Shown here: positions 49,464 through 62,214 of the stretch, one piece after another
How positions within the stretch are numbered: position 1 is the first letter of the stretch
Layout: each line of letters starts with the position of its first letter
Assembly: GCA_008711295.1 (NCBI GenBank)
Contig: VUYV01000330.1
Span: 21,559 to 85,558 of the forward strand
Length of the DNA stretch: 64,000 nucleotides
Direction of reading: 5' to 3'
DNA from: Anarhynchus alexandrinus
Lineage: Eukaryota; Chordata; Aves; Charadriiformes; Charadriidae
Made by a program: the position numbers and the translations under genes
The notes under the pieces: model-generated
Told to the model about the DNA's origin: nothing
What the model saw: the letters and a program-made list of their open reading frames with translations, nothing else
Database searches by the model: none

Positions 49464-50985
49464 TAAAGAAAAGAGAAAACAAAAGCAAGATCGCTTTTTT
49501 TTCTCATTCCTGGTATCACTCCACCATTTGAAGATGCTGCAATTCCTCACAGATTTTGCTAATTCAGGAAAGACGATGTTTGAGAACGCACCAAAACCCC
49601 TCCTCAGCTATCCCTTTCTCTTTGCTATTTTACTAAGAGATTAAGGAACAATAAAGGTATTAACCTGTAAACAACGTATATAGGTTCACCCTTTCTCTGT
49701 GGAAATGAAGTGCTCTTCTGGCACAGGCAGCCGTGGCGGTTTCAGAGGCTCACGGAGGGAGCCCCCCCGAGAAGACAGCCTCCGCGTTGCCGTCACGCCG
49801 TGCCACAAAGCCCGTGGAAGTCCAACCCCACAGGACTCGAAACGGCAAGCAAAAGCATGGCTTCACTCGTTCAGACTCCAAAAATATTTGGCTCAATCTG
49901 TCTATTCACCCTGTGACATTAACATTTGAGAGCTTCTCTTCTCTTGGGCTAAATCAGAAAAATTACTTATCTTCACCAGAAGCGATTCTGCCGTTTCCCA
50001 CCCCAGACTTTACAGTGCCCTTATTTGGAGGTGAGAGGGGAGGAAACGCACATTTTCAGAGCCAGGATGGAAAGCACAAAAGGTGGGTGTTTCCCCCAGC
50101 ACTTCAACAAGAGACCACGTGCGCAAGTGCGAGTGAGAGGGAATGAGGGTGAGGTGGCACTTCCCCATGTGCACCGAGAACCCCCTCTCGGGCACCGCTG
50201 GAATCGGCTCCTCCTCCCCCGTGCTCTTCTACCGGAGGTTTTTGGTAAAGAGTAACGGAAGTTTACAAACTCAACTGGCTTATTGCAAAGTCTATTTATG
50301 ACTTTGTAGAGGATTGAGGTAGCATGTGGTAACTGAACAGTTACATTACTTATTTCTTTAGTTTTTCTAGTTTATGAGAGAGAGAGAGGTGTCTATAACG
50401 GACAACACCCTCTCTTGATTTCTTTTTTAAATGTCTTTAAAAAGAATTCTAGATGCAATATCTGATTTAATAACGTGAAAGCTTACAACCTGAATGCTTT
50501 GCAACAAAGAACTTCAGGGTGGTTAAAGCGTTCTCTGCCAAATTAACTATTTTTCCAGAGCAACAACAAGATGAGGTATGGATCGATCGCCATTTCACAG
50601 ACCCGAATTCACATAAATACCAACCAAAGTTATTATAATTTTCTTTCCCATTCCTCACCAACATTGCATGCATTAAAACCACTGAATGTGAAAACCAATA
50701 AAGCCTCTGCAACAATAAAGATGTCCCCATCGGCCTTGCGCTTGTAAAACCATATTTGAATATAACGTAAAAATCCTGTCTGGATGTCACCAACAAAGGC
50801 GATGGTGAGGGAGGAGGAGGTGTCAAAGTCAGGCGTCCGGGGGGCTCATTAGCTCCCGAAAGCCATCAAACCCCCAGCCCTCAGGACTCTCTTAGAGAAA
50901 AAGGCTCCGTGCTTCTGCCAGCAGTCCTTCTCCTTCCAGGGCGCTTGGGAAAACCTCTGTTTTCCTGCTCAGGGGACGGCCCCGC

Positions 50986-51043
50986 GGGATGGGACGGGAT
51001 GGGATTGGACAGGATGGGACGGGACGGGATGGGACGGGATGGG
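50986..51043. repeat. GGGAT/GGGAC pentanucleotide repeat
   Basis: About eleven pentamer units of GGGAC, GGGAT or close variants on the plus strand, each with a G3 run. On the plus strand, which is antisense to WDR7, it has G-quadruplex potential. It lies inside an intron. Confidence 0.85.
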
Positions 51044-52526
51044 AACGCTGCACCAGGGCCACAACAAAGCCAAGGCGGCCGCAAAGCGAACGCGCAGAGG
51101 GAACCGCTGCCGTCCACACCCGGGCTCCTGCTCTTGTCCCGATGAGGTTTAAGGTTTAGGAGTGGTGTGGGCCCAGCAAGAGGCGGCGGCACGCGCTGTC
51201 CCTCCCGTCCCCATCCTGCCCCACTGCCGCTGCACTGCCGGCGGACGCGGGAGGAGTCGTTTCTGTACACACCGCACAGACCAAATGGACGCGGCGTGCG
51301 CTGTAACGCACGCCTTCAACACCAGAGACGACAGTCTGCCGGCAAATGACAGGAAAAACCTTGGATTTATTGCTGTATTAGTGCTTTGATTTGTGCCTTT
51401 CAGCTCGTTTCCAGAAGGCCGATTCCCAGTTCCATCAGGGAACCATGTGCTCCCTTTTCCCAAATCCAGCTTCCCCCACGCCAGTAATCTGAACATCTTG
51501 AGTTTTCTGACAACTAATCTGCCATTAGATTAATGTTTTCAATGAAATATAGACTTTTTTAATAGACAACTTGCTTCTATGTTTAGCACAAGTTATCACA
51601 ACTTCAGAGTAATGTTTCTGTACTCCACTACCTACAAAGATAAGGAAGATGCATTTAAAAAGCCGATTCTTAAAACAAGGGGAAACCTAGGAAAAAGGCA
51701 GATGGAGAAGGTTTCGATGCTGATGAACAGAAAATGTAGCAATCGGATCTCTACATTTCTTGACTCCCATAAAGCAATGCCAGACGAAAACTTTGCGGGA
51801 CTGAGAATGGGAAATTTCGGCGTAGGAGACAATGACCGAGATTAGTGTCCCTGTGCTAAGTGGACTCGAAGAGGGAGGGCGGCACTGGCCCAGCGGGTCA
51901 CGGGGAGCTGCGAGAGGGTCCCCCACCAAGGCCCTGATGGCACCGGGACCTGCGGAGGGCGGCGGAGACGGGGCCATGTCGCCTGTCAGGGAAAGCCGCT
52001 GCTCTGCACGGTGGGCGTTCAGCCCCTTCTCTCCCCTCTGCTCGGGGACGGCACTCGGATGCTCTGAGGTCAGAGGGAGGGAAAAAGGGAAGATGGGTTT
52101 ATCCCATCACACTCAACACAAACCTCTACATCAACGGACCCCCCCCACTCCTGTTCGTAGGGGCAGCCTCGGAGCACGGCTGAGCGAACGGGAGGGACCG
52201 AACCCCCTGCGCGGCCCGACGCCGGCGAGCGTGGTCCTCCTCTTCCCCCGCGGCTGCGGGCGCCGAGGGAGCGCTCCCCTCCCCTGCGACGGCTCGGCTC
52301 CCGCCTCCCGCCGCCAGAGGTCTAAACCAGAACCCACACGGACACGTTCTGCGGCTGCAGCATGCCACGTCCCCGTTAGGAACAAGTACCCAGCTCACAG
52401 CTCTCCTTTACACCCCTCCATTTCAGCAACTGTTTAGGCTACAGTCTAAAAACGTCCCGCCGTACTTGAAAGCGAGGGATGGCCCCGCCATATATCCTAC
52501 GGCTCCACAGATAGAATCTGTAAGAA

Positions 52527-52643
52527 CACAGAATGATGGAATTGTCTAGGTTGGAAGAGACCCTTGGGATCATCAAGTCCAACCATCTACCCCACTCTAC
52601 AAAGTTCTCCCCTACACCATATCCCCCAACACCACATCTAAAC
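52527..52643 (-). mobile_element. CR1 3' fragment, minus strand
   Basis: About 117 bp of CR1 3' UTR on the minus strand. It contains GGGGAGAACTTTGTAGAGTG and ATGATCCCAAGGGTCTCTTC and ends near TTCCATCATTCTGTG. It parallels the last 110 bp of the copy at 29091-29514 nearly base for base. Confidence 0.92.
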
Positions 52644-53329
52644 ATAAAAGCATAGTGAAGTTTTCCACTAAACACAATCAAACCTAAAGAGATTTAGCCT
52701 AATTATTTTAGTACACACACACATATATAAACATATGGATCAATTAGAATGCAATTTGCTAATTTTGGTACATTATATCATAATCTCTATCAAACTGGAG
52801 CTTGTAATTCAAAGAGCAAAAATAACGGAGAGCAGTGGTCCCTACTGTCATCCGTGCCAAGAAATCAAAGCCTAATAAACGCTGAAAAAGACTCTTCATG
52901 CTCACAACTGAGCAGTTTCATTCGGCATGGCAGGCTAGCGCAGGATAACCTTTGGGGACCGGGATGAACCGGGAGGGGGGGGGGGTTATAAATACCAGAG
53001 TTTTGGATAACAGCTCCGATATTTATTTAATTCAGAAGGGAAAAAAGAAAAACACTGCTATTTTTTTTTTTTAGGTCAATAAATGTGAAGTGATTTTTTT
53101 TTTTTTTTTTAAGCAGAAGCTTGACATAAAAGCTCTTTCATAAAACGTTCTTAACATGAGGGAGAGAAGCCAGGCAGCTGCGCGCGGTTATTGTGTACAC
53201 GGTAAATCAGGCACAAAAAGGGGCAGCGCAGCAGGGCACCGGGAGGGCGAGACGCACACTTAACCCCCTGCACACGCTGCTGCTCTGCTTCTTTCCATCT
53301 TCGGCTGTCCGCAGTCGGTACTGGATCTG

Positions 53330-53560
53330 TCATGAATGTAACAGGCCATTTTCAATCTAAACCTTGTTATGGATTAATAAGCAAACACTTTCTCGCTTAT
53401 TATGCAATTTATCATGATGAAAATTGCATCGGGCTCCTCAAGGCTACATGCTGATACATTCATTTATTCAGTGCTCTGCGGACAGAGCGCCATACTAATC
53501 TTTATGACAGCTACGGGTGTAATCGCAAGATGGAAATGACTTTCTGAAGCACCGCGTCCG
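53330..53560. promoter_or_regulatory. Candidate intronic regulatory element with inverted repeats
   Basis: A unique segment containing a perfect 9-bp inverted repeat. The left arm ATGCAATTT is at 53402-53410, a 10-bp spacer carries the palindrome ATCATGAT, and the right arm AAATTGCAT is at 53421-53429. A second inverted repeat, GCTCTG/CAGAGC with a 4-bp spacer, is at 53473-53488. TTGCAT and ATGCAA are POU- and C/EBP-type half-sites. AATAAGCAAACA and TTATTCAG lie nearby. The appearance is that of a conserved element, unverified. Confidence 0.35.
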
Positions 53561-55177
53561 CCTGCCCTCTCCGAGTCCGGATTTCCATACAATGGGGCTC
53601 AGGAGGCTCCCTGCGAAGGCAAAACATTTTGGTTTCTTTTGTCACACTACAGGAAATAACTGAAGTTCGGACAAATAACAATATTAATCCGGTTCATACG
53701 TATTTCTCCGTTAACACCACCCAACAAACAGCAATCATTCAGTCTTGAAACCCTGAGGAAATTAAAACTGCTCTAAAATGCGTAATATCTGCCTTAGTGT
53801 AATGCAAAAGAAAGTCAGAAACATTAACCCCTCCGCAGAGGGATGATAAAACGCACACGTGGCGTTAAGACAGCCCCGGTCAGCTCCTTATCGCATGTAG
53901 CATTTAAAACGCGTGTGTTTATAAACAAACATTTGTAAAGTAAAATTCATTCCTAGCAGAGCAGTTTTCAGAACTGTAAGATTTGAAACCGAATTCTACG
54001 GTCAAATGCTATTACGGGGGCATAAAAGTGCTCACAGCGTTAAACGTCATTGCTACAGGCAAAAGAAATTCTTGACCAAAATGGAAAAGTAACTAAAAAA
54101 TATTAATGCACAGTTTAAACACCTGACTAATTTCTAATTAGAAGGGTATTTACAGTTTCAGGCAGTAAAACAGAAAAGAGCAGTGTTTACTGTGATTTAG
54201 CAAACAATAGCCTCAGCGTAAACCAGAAAACTGGCGAATTGCTTAAGGAATTTTTACTTTTTTAATACCTGAAGGGACATTATCACTGCAATGCTGTACC
54301 CAAGACCGTCTGTAAGCTAAGCGAGCCCCCTCCTGCAGCCAAACTCAGCTTTGCAGTAGTTTTGCATTCCCCTCTCCTCTCCCCACGCCTGCAGGAAGCT
54401 CCACAGACGTCAGCAGTGCCATCCAGCAAAATACGACCTGCCGAAAGCCCAACCTCTGCGTTTTAGGAAAAGAAATACGGTAAAATGAACACCTAAAGAA
54501 GCAATTACGATGACCTCGGCAACGTCAGACACTGGATTTTCCCCCTCCCAAGCAAAAACCTCGCCAAGAAAATATCCCAGCCCAGGCTGCCGTCTTCCTC
54601 CAGGAATTAAATTGCTTCCCCGTTAACGAGCGGTTTATCAGTTACTGAGCGGTTTACAAACCAACACTTAAGGAACACCGCCATTAAAGTATTATTTAGC
54701 AAGCACTAAGCAAAGGCAGATGTCTGCAGAACTTTAACACCACAGCACTAATTCATACCGAGAAGCAGCTAAAGGCGAGATGCGCGTTTGCTCAGGCAGT
54801 CCTCCCCCCGCAGCAGCTCCCCCTTCCCTGCGGCCCGACTGCCCGACAGCGCGGTCCTGCGCGAGAGCCGCGGGCCTACGGACGAAAAGTTTGTCCCCGT
54901 GGCGCTAACGTGCTCACGGTTTTCCATTAAAAGCAGGACGCTTGAAATACGCTTTCAAAGCCAACTACGTACAGTACAGCATCATCGCTTTCCTTCACAC
55001 AGCCCTCCTACTGTGGTTGCTCCTCACAGTGACTTCTTAATTTTCTCTTTAGTTCTACGTGGAAATCGGAGCCTCTCCTTTCGCAGGTTTAAGTGGTTTG
55101 CTTTTTTTCATAAAAACTAAATACAGAAAAAATTGTTCAGATAGAGATTTAGAATAAACTTCAGCCGAGGTGATCGA

Positions 55178-55645
55178 GGTGTCCAGAGGAGGGCCACGAG
55201 GATGATCCGAGGGCTGGAGCACCTCTCCTATGAGGAGAGGCTGAAAGAGTTGGGGCTGTTCAGCCTGGAGAAGAGAAGGCTCCGGGGAGATCTTATTGCG
55301 GCCTTTCAGTACCTAAAGGGGGCCTACAGGAGAGCTGGGGAAGGACTTTTTACTGGGGCATGGAGTGATAGGACGAGGGGGAATGGCTTCAAACTGGAAG
55401 AGGGCAGGTTTAGATTGAACATGAGGAAGAAGTTTTTCACTGTGAGGGTGGTGAGGCACTGTCCCAGGTTGCCCAGAGAGGTTGTTGAGGCCCCATCCCT
55501 GGAGGTGTTCAAGGCCAGGCTGGAGGTGGCCTTGGGCAGCCTGGTCTGGTGGGAGGTGTCCCTGCCTATGGCAGGGGGGTTGGGACTCGATGATCTTCAA
55601 GGTCCTTTCCAACCTAAACCATTCTATGATTCTATGATTCTATGA
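55178..55645 (+). mobile_element. CR1 3' fragment with intact ATTCTATG tail
   Basis: About 468 bp of CR1. The ORF2 C terminus is open for its whole length here ([60 protein letters not shown]), followed by the UTR and three ATTCTATG-type tail units at the end. Lack of stop codons and a clean tail suggest it is the youngest copy in the window. It lies antisense in the 9.2-kb WDR7 intron. The catalytic part of the reverse transcriptase is absent. Confidence 0.94.
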
Positions 55646-55980
55646 ATTTTACAACGAACAATAATAAAAATAAGGACTACATTGCAAAACTCTTTCCTGT
55701 GCAAAGAGTCCTGTTGTCATTAATCAGATTAACGGTGTGAGCAAAGACTGTTCGTGTGAGAATCGGGGCCAGCTGAAATTTATTACATTTAGGCCTCACA
55801 TCACAAAATTCGTAGATACTCAACAAAAATGCTGCTCATGTCCTGCGAAGTTGCACACATTAAATAATCCCCAAATCCTACTATTCGAGAACCCATTATC
55901 TTAGCACAAACCACATTAAAAAAAGGGAAAACACTACCTTTATTACACAAGTCATCTACATGACTTCACTTATGCATTTC

Positions 55981-56017
55981 GCTGTAATTATTTGATTCAG
56001 CTGTAATTATTTGATGG
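55981..56017. repeat. 19-bp tandem duplication with TAATTA core
   Basis: Two adjacent copies of GCTGTAATTATTTGATTCA, the second diverging in its last bases. Each copy carries a TAATTA homeodomain-type core. It lies 340 bp past the CR1 copy ending at 55645. Confidence 0.8.
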
Positions 56018-57042
56018 CATGATTGATAATACACGTAACAGCTTGTATACATACCTGTGCGCGCATAACGAGAAGCTGTACAATTACAGTAATTTCTTAG
56101 AAATGGAACAAATACGCACTTAGAGTTCCGTGCACAAAAAAAAGAAGAATATTTTACATTTTTGTAACTATATTATATAAACATATTAGATTTTTGCTGT
56201 GTGTTTTATGTCAAAGTGTCAGACTTCCTTATGAAATCTGCCCCCCCCCAACCCCAATTACAAATACCTAATTGAAAGAAGATTTTATTTCGAGGAGGTT
56301 AGAACAGAGGTACGAGACAGCACTCCATATAAATCTCGATTTAGGACGTTTTAATAAGTTGTTCTCTGACCCCGGAGACGGGCTGCGGTCTATTGAGCTT
56401 ATGATTTCTTTCCTTAAGTCTACAAGTTACCTTGATGCTATTAATAGCGACGCTATTGGTAAAATAACCACCTTTCCCAAAATGTACTTTCCAAAACAAT
56501 TCCCATCCTGCCAGGATGGCTCGTGAAACCGGGGAGCAAAAATCCATGTGTGTCTGTATGCAGACACACCGGTGGAAAATACCTTCCAAAAAATACCATT
56601 TTTACAGTTAAGAAAAGGTAAAAAAAAGAATGTTAAAGACAGACAGGCAGATTTTAGACATAAAAATACTTAGCTAGCTTCTTTTCTCCAAATTGCTAGC
56701 AATACGACCCCGGCAAGGCGCTGGGCTCCTGGCGTAGAGGGGGTGACTCGGGTGCCCAGGGGACCAGTGCCACTGCGCCGCTGCGCTCGAGCGCCGCATC
56801 TCTCCCGCTGCGGTTGAGCCCTCTCCTTCCCACGACCGCCCACCGGAGCCACCCGAGAGCCAAACCGAGCCGGCCCAAAGCAGGCTGGGCACGCTGATTT
56901 AGGCAGTACCGGTTCATCCGCAAAACTCGAAACAAGGAGCTGTTCCTTGTCCCGCCTCGGCGCCGCCACCGCAGCCCGCGGGATTCGAACGACCCGCGGC
57001 AAACCCGCAGGTCGGTTTTTTAGTGAATAAACGAGCGACCTA

Positions 57043-57261
<219 letters not shown>

Positions 57262-58389
57262 TCAGACACCTGCACATGGGTTTCGCCTTCCCGTTTCCGG
57301 ACACGTAGCATGGAAAGCTGTTTGTAAGCCACCGCGTTTAAGGCTTTTTTTCTCTCACCAAGAAAGCGCAGCAGCTTACAACTGCAGGGCTGCCCACAGC
57401 CAGCAGCAAGGAGGAAACCACGGTTCTGTGGGCATCACTTTTGTTAATTAACCACAGGGTATGTGACGCCCAGAGACACGCCATGGACTCCCTACAGAAC
57501 CCGGGATGGGAACCCCCAGCAGTCCTCAAACGCGGACGCTAACGCCCCCCGGGGAGGGCAGCGCAGAGCGTCTCAGCGCCGCGGTACCCGCGCTCCCCAT
57601 CGCTCCCCGCTCAGCCACCCGCAGCAGGCAGGGAGGCCGCTGGGGGACGCGCAGGCGGAGGATGGATCAGGAGTTTGCCCCTCATTAGCAGTGCCCCAGC
57701 CCCGCCAGTCTCCGCCTACGGGGATTTTAAAGCATTCTCAGCGGCGATGCTGGTGGCTGGAGAGTGGAAGGCATGAGGTGACAGTGACCTGAATCAAACC
57801 GGCCCGTGCTTGAAAACTGCCCAAAGAAGTCAGAACAAATCAAAAGGCAAAGAATGACTAAAAAAACGCCCCTTCAGTTGACGCTTGCTAAGAAAACCCT
57901 GAAAATCTGTAATAATGTTAACATAGGTAATGAAAAGTTTTCAGGAAAGGAGGTAATTTTGAAAGGATGCCTGAGAAAAACAAGCTGAAAAGAATAAACT
58001 TGGGAAAACACCAGTTAAAATAAACCACGTTGAGATCACACGCTTTCAAATCAGTGCCTTGGCATCCTGGTTTGAGGTAAAACACAACCAACTTTGTTCA
58101 GTAACTTTGCTTCTTAGCTAGACCTCTTCTAACTACTGAAACCACGACACTTGGCTACAGCCAGAAGCAGCTCACGCTAGGTGTGCTTGACGGAATGAGA
58201 AACAGCACAAATAAATCAGTATCACCAAAACTCTCCACCAAAAGCACCGCTCCTCTCCAAACACGCCCGTGCGGGGGCTCAGATCGGCGGCACAATGGGC
58301 TCTGTTCCTTAATTAAAGTCCTGCACGACACCATGATGCCATCGCCGCAGTGATGGGCAGAGACGACGTTTAATTCAAGCGAACTCGCT

Positions 58390-58680
58390 GGCTGGGGACA
58401 CAGCTGCAGCGGCCGACGCTGCGAGACCACGGCTGCCTCGGTGCCACGCCGCACGTCCCTCTGCCGCGGGCGCAGGCTGCGCGCGGCTCCGGTCACCGCG
58501 GGGAGAGCGCCGCCGCGCCGCGCTCCCCCAGCAAACCTCCCCCGAAGCGGGAAAACAGCGGCGCGAGCAAGAGGTGTATGGACAGGCTGCTGGAGGACAG
58601 GGGGAAGCCCCGGTGACCGTCACCGCAGCTCCCGGCCGGTCAGCGGGACGCTCGGCAGCATCGGCGCCCGGATGTAGGCG
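58390..58680. promoter_or_regulatory. Intronic CpG-rich block upstream of exon 57044-57230
   Basis: About 290 bp rich in CpG (for example GGGAGAGCGCCGCCGCGCCG), flanked by less GC-rich DNA. The distance to the nearest recognised exon is 1.2 kb. Its function is unknown. Confidence 0.25.
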
Positions 58681-60027
58681 ATTCGGGAACAGAGCCCCGG
58701 TTTTACAGCACGGGGTTTTCCTCCTTGCAAAGTACCCTTCCTACCCACACCCCCTCAGCCTCGGGTGCGCGGGGGTGGGTAACGCTTCATTCGGGAAAGG
58801 GGATGAAATTGTTTGTAAAGCCTCCGTGCCACAGCGGCCTGAGACGCACAAGGGGATGGCGGTTGTGAGCACTTCGCTCCCAGATCTCAGCACCTCCAGA
58901 ACCGTGCCGGGCTCTTCCGCTACGGACACGCTCGACCGCGCGCGGGCGTTTGAAGAACACCACCACCGGACCCACCTGAGCAGAAACCTCCCTGAGGGGG
59001 GGCCCGCAAATAAGCTCCACGTTGGGAAGAGCTGCCTGAAAGCTCACAAGGGGATGTGTAATTTTCACCATTCACTTCACCCACTGCGCTGCAGTGAATG
59101 ACTGACTGCAACCACGATTTTAGAGGAAGATAGTACCTTTTTTAAGAGCAACTTCTACGGGTAGAAGAAACAGTCAAGGCTTTGGGCATGCAGATTCCTA
59201 AAGAGAAACAACAATTTCTAAGCCATAGTAGTGTCGCACCTCAATAAATGACTATTTTTTTTTTTATAGAAACAATTACATGTATAGAAATGCAAAGGAG
59301 GGCTAAAACAAGCAATGCCCCCGGGTAAAGATAATTTATTGTTATATCTACATAATTATTTGTTACCTCCTAATAAGGTTCATTCAGCTTGCTCTTGTGA
59401 TAAAGACAACCTACTGCTTTTAGCAGCTTTTTCTTTAGGTTTCAGAACTGTCCGCTCTGAGCTGCCCGTGTTGTTTATGAGCTGAACCGCCTGTCATTTT
59501 TCACTCAGAAAGGCCAAGAACAGACAGGCTTTTCCAGTGCCCTCGCACCAACCCCGTACAGGCGTGTAACAAACCAACCGAAAGTGTCGCCCCGCGGTGC
59601 ACAGCAGGCCACGGAGCTCTAGTTCGTGTGAATTTTATGCCTCAAACACAAGAACCTTATAAAAAAGCGTGACTGCCCAAACATCCCTGCAATGAAACAC
59701 GCCCGCCTCTTCCACGGGAATCCTCCCGGCGTCGCTCCTGCTGCCACCCGCCTTGCGGCAACTCAGCCGAGGGAAAAGATGAACTAAACCAAAGTCATTC
59801 TGCTGCCCGTTTCTCAGCCCGGACATCTTTGTTTAAGCTTTGACTTGGCTTAAATGAACGAATTAATATTGACAAAAACATCAGCTAAGCTAATGAGTTG
59901 TTAGTTAAGGCAATAAACATGTCACATTAGAGTCAGCGCAGTAAAGAGGTAATTAGCCCCGGAAAAGCTGTGCCGATTGGGGCTGTGCAGGTCCTTTGCT
60001 GTGGACACTGCAGCCCACCGGGCGACG

Positions 60028-60087
60028 CGGTACCCGATGTGGATCCCCGGTACCCAACACGGATCCCCGGTACCCGACGCGGATCCC
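60028..60087. repeat. Three 20-bp tandem units
   Basis: Three back-to-back 20-bp units of the form CGGTACCC-N5-GGATCCC (60028-60047, 60048-60067, 60068-60087). They differ only in the central five bases. Each carries a KpnI-type GGTACC and a BamHI-type GGATCC hexamer. Confidence 0.9.
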
Positions 60088-62048
60088 CGCGCACCCAGGG
60101 CAGGTCCCGCCACGCCGGCGCTCGCACCGCTCCCTCTCCTGAACCCACACTCCCGCGAACCTCAAACGGGCAAGAGAGCGACCCGCCAAAGGCGTCTCAG
60201 CAGAAGTTTGGGCTAACACGGTGATGGGACGGAACAGATCTCACCAAACCCGAGTGCAGCTTGAGACCCCAAGGTGCGGTCCTCTGCCTGCGTTGGGAAG
60301 GGCTCGTCCAGCCAATCCACACCGGAACCGCTACAGGCGGGAGGGAGGGATGTCTGTCTTGCTGGAAATCTACATAACACCAGGCTCTAAGCAAAAAAAT
60401 AAAAAAATCTGCCCTAGCCAAACCAAAGTTTTGATGACTTACATGTACCTTCTGTTAGAAAAAGTCATTAACAAACAAACCAACCGAAGCTCCTTTCGTT
60501 AAAAATGAGTGTGTGACTTACTAGACAGAATTACTTCAAGCAGTAACTTAGCAGAAAAGTAGCTCAGGAAATGACATTCCCACAGAAATTTCTATTAAAA
60601 TATAACCGTGTTGCAGGTGTGTTATTCTGCAGTGGTACCCGTACGCCCCAAGGGTTTGGAAACACCAAGCAGCAGCCCGGGAGGTAACCCAGCGCCCTGA
60701 GGGCGGCGATTTTGTCCCTGGACAGAAGTGACCACCTGGTCAGTAGAAGGCAGTCACCAGGAGCACCAAAACCAGACTGGATTTTGCTCAACTGGTAGAG
60801 AAGGATTCAGTTTTGGACACAAGCACTGAAGTCCTTTCAACAGTCAGGACAGAGAGAGCAAACCTGCCAGTTCTCCAAAACTGTTTCAGTATACCCTCAG
60901 GGGAAACACTCCACGCGACACCACAGACACCCCCCAAAAAAGCAACATCCCATCCAGCCAACAGCGGCACAGGAAAAACCTGCCTGCTTTTCCCTGAGTT
61001 TCCTTGAACACTAAATTAAAGGTTTGGGTCTTTGATCCGTATGTCATTTTTATTAATGAAAATATGACACGAATACTAAAGCTTATCAGTTATTTTCAAT
61101 GCATGTAGCTCCCCGGATTTCTAAAATGTCTTTCCTTGCTGCATCTCAAGAGCTTTAACCATATTACATCAGTCAGCATTGTTAGCCCCATTTTGCCGAT
61201 AGATTAAAAAAAATTAAATAATTTGCCCAGAAAAATCAATAGCACCAGCATGAACGAGACACTGATAACTCTGATTCCCATTCTCATAATTTGCCACGAG
61301 ATCAAGTTCCAACTAAATAAAAATGATGGACTCCGAGAATATGATTTAACTTGCTTTGCATCTTTTTCTGATTCTATGTAAAAAATAAATAATAAAAAAA
61401 AAAAGAGTGAAGAACCAGAGCTGTAATTTTTTTCAGTCTGCCCTCTCTCCCCTTGTCCGTGGGCATCGAGTTCTTCTACAGCAAATTAACCAAACTGTGA
61501 CCCTTTCCGGATGGTATTTTCCTGATTTGACATATACCTGTGTGAAACATCCACAGAAAGAGAGAAATAGAAATTCGGATAGCTGGGTCAAAAATCCATA
61601 TCCCTTAATCCCTTCCTACTTCTAGTGCAGCGAATTTTTATTACATATCTTCTCTCATCTTTCAGAGAGAGGATATTTTTAGGCCTGAATTAAAAATTAA
61701 CTACTCATATTATTTGAAGGATTTTTTCTAAAGACGTGGTGATGAGAAGATTTTTTTTTCTTCCAATCACACTCAATATCAAATTTCCTAATTTTTACAG
61801 AACTCATTTTCAGCATTTTTTTTTGGGCCTTTAATGTAACTTAAATTTTTTTCAACTGAATTTATGCTAGGAGAGACTTCCTTTTTGCTGGTGACCTCTT
61901 CAAGTCATCGAAGCACCACTCTTGCAACAGACGCAGCGCCTGCGACTTCTCAGGTAATTTCAGGATCGACACGAATAAGCAGTTTTGTATTTCTTTTCAA
62001 AAGTATGGTCGTAAGAATATATTAAGGAGTTACCTTCAGACCTTTAGA

Positions 62049-62214
62049 CCATAGAATGGTTTGGGGTGGAAGGGATCTTGAAGATCATAGAGTTCCAACC
62101 TCCCACCAGCCCAGGTTGCTCCAAGCCCCGTCCAACCCGGCCTTGAGCACCTCCAGGGATGGGGCACCCACAGCTTCTCGGGGCAACCTGGGCGAGTGCC
62201 TCACCGCCCTGAGC
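62049..62214 (-). mobile_element. CR1 3' fragment, minus strand
   Basis: About 165 bp of CR1 on the minus strand, with the VRHSPRLPREAVGAPSLEVL coding remnant and the UTR end ACCATTCTATGG. The copy is diverged, and homology stops at about 62214. Confidence 0.9.
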
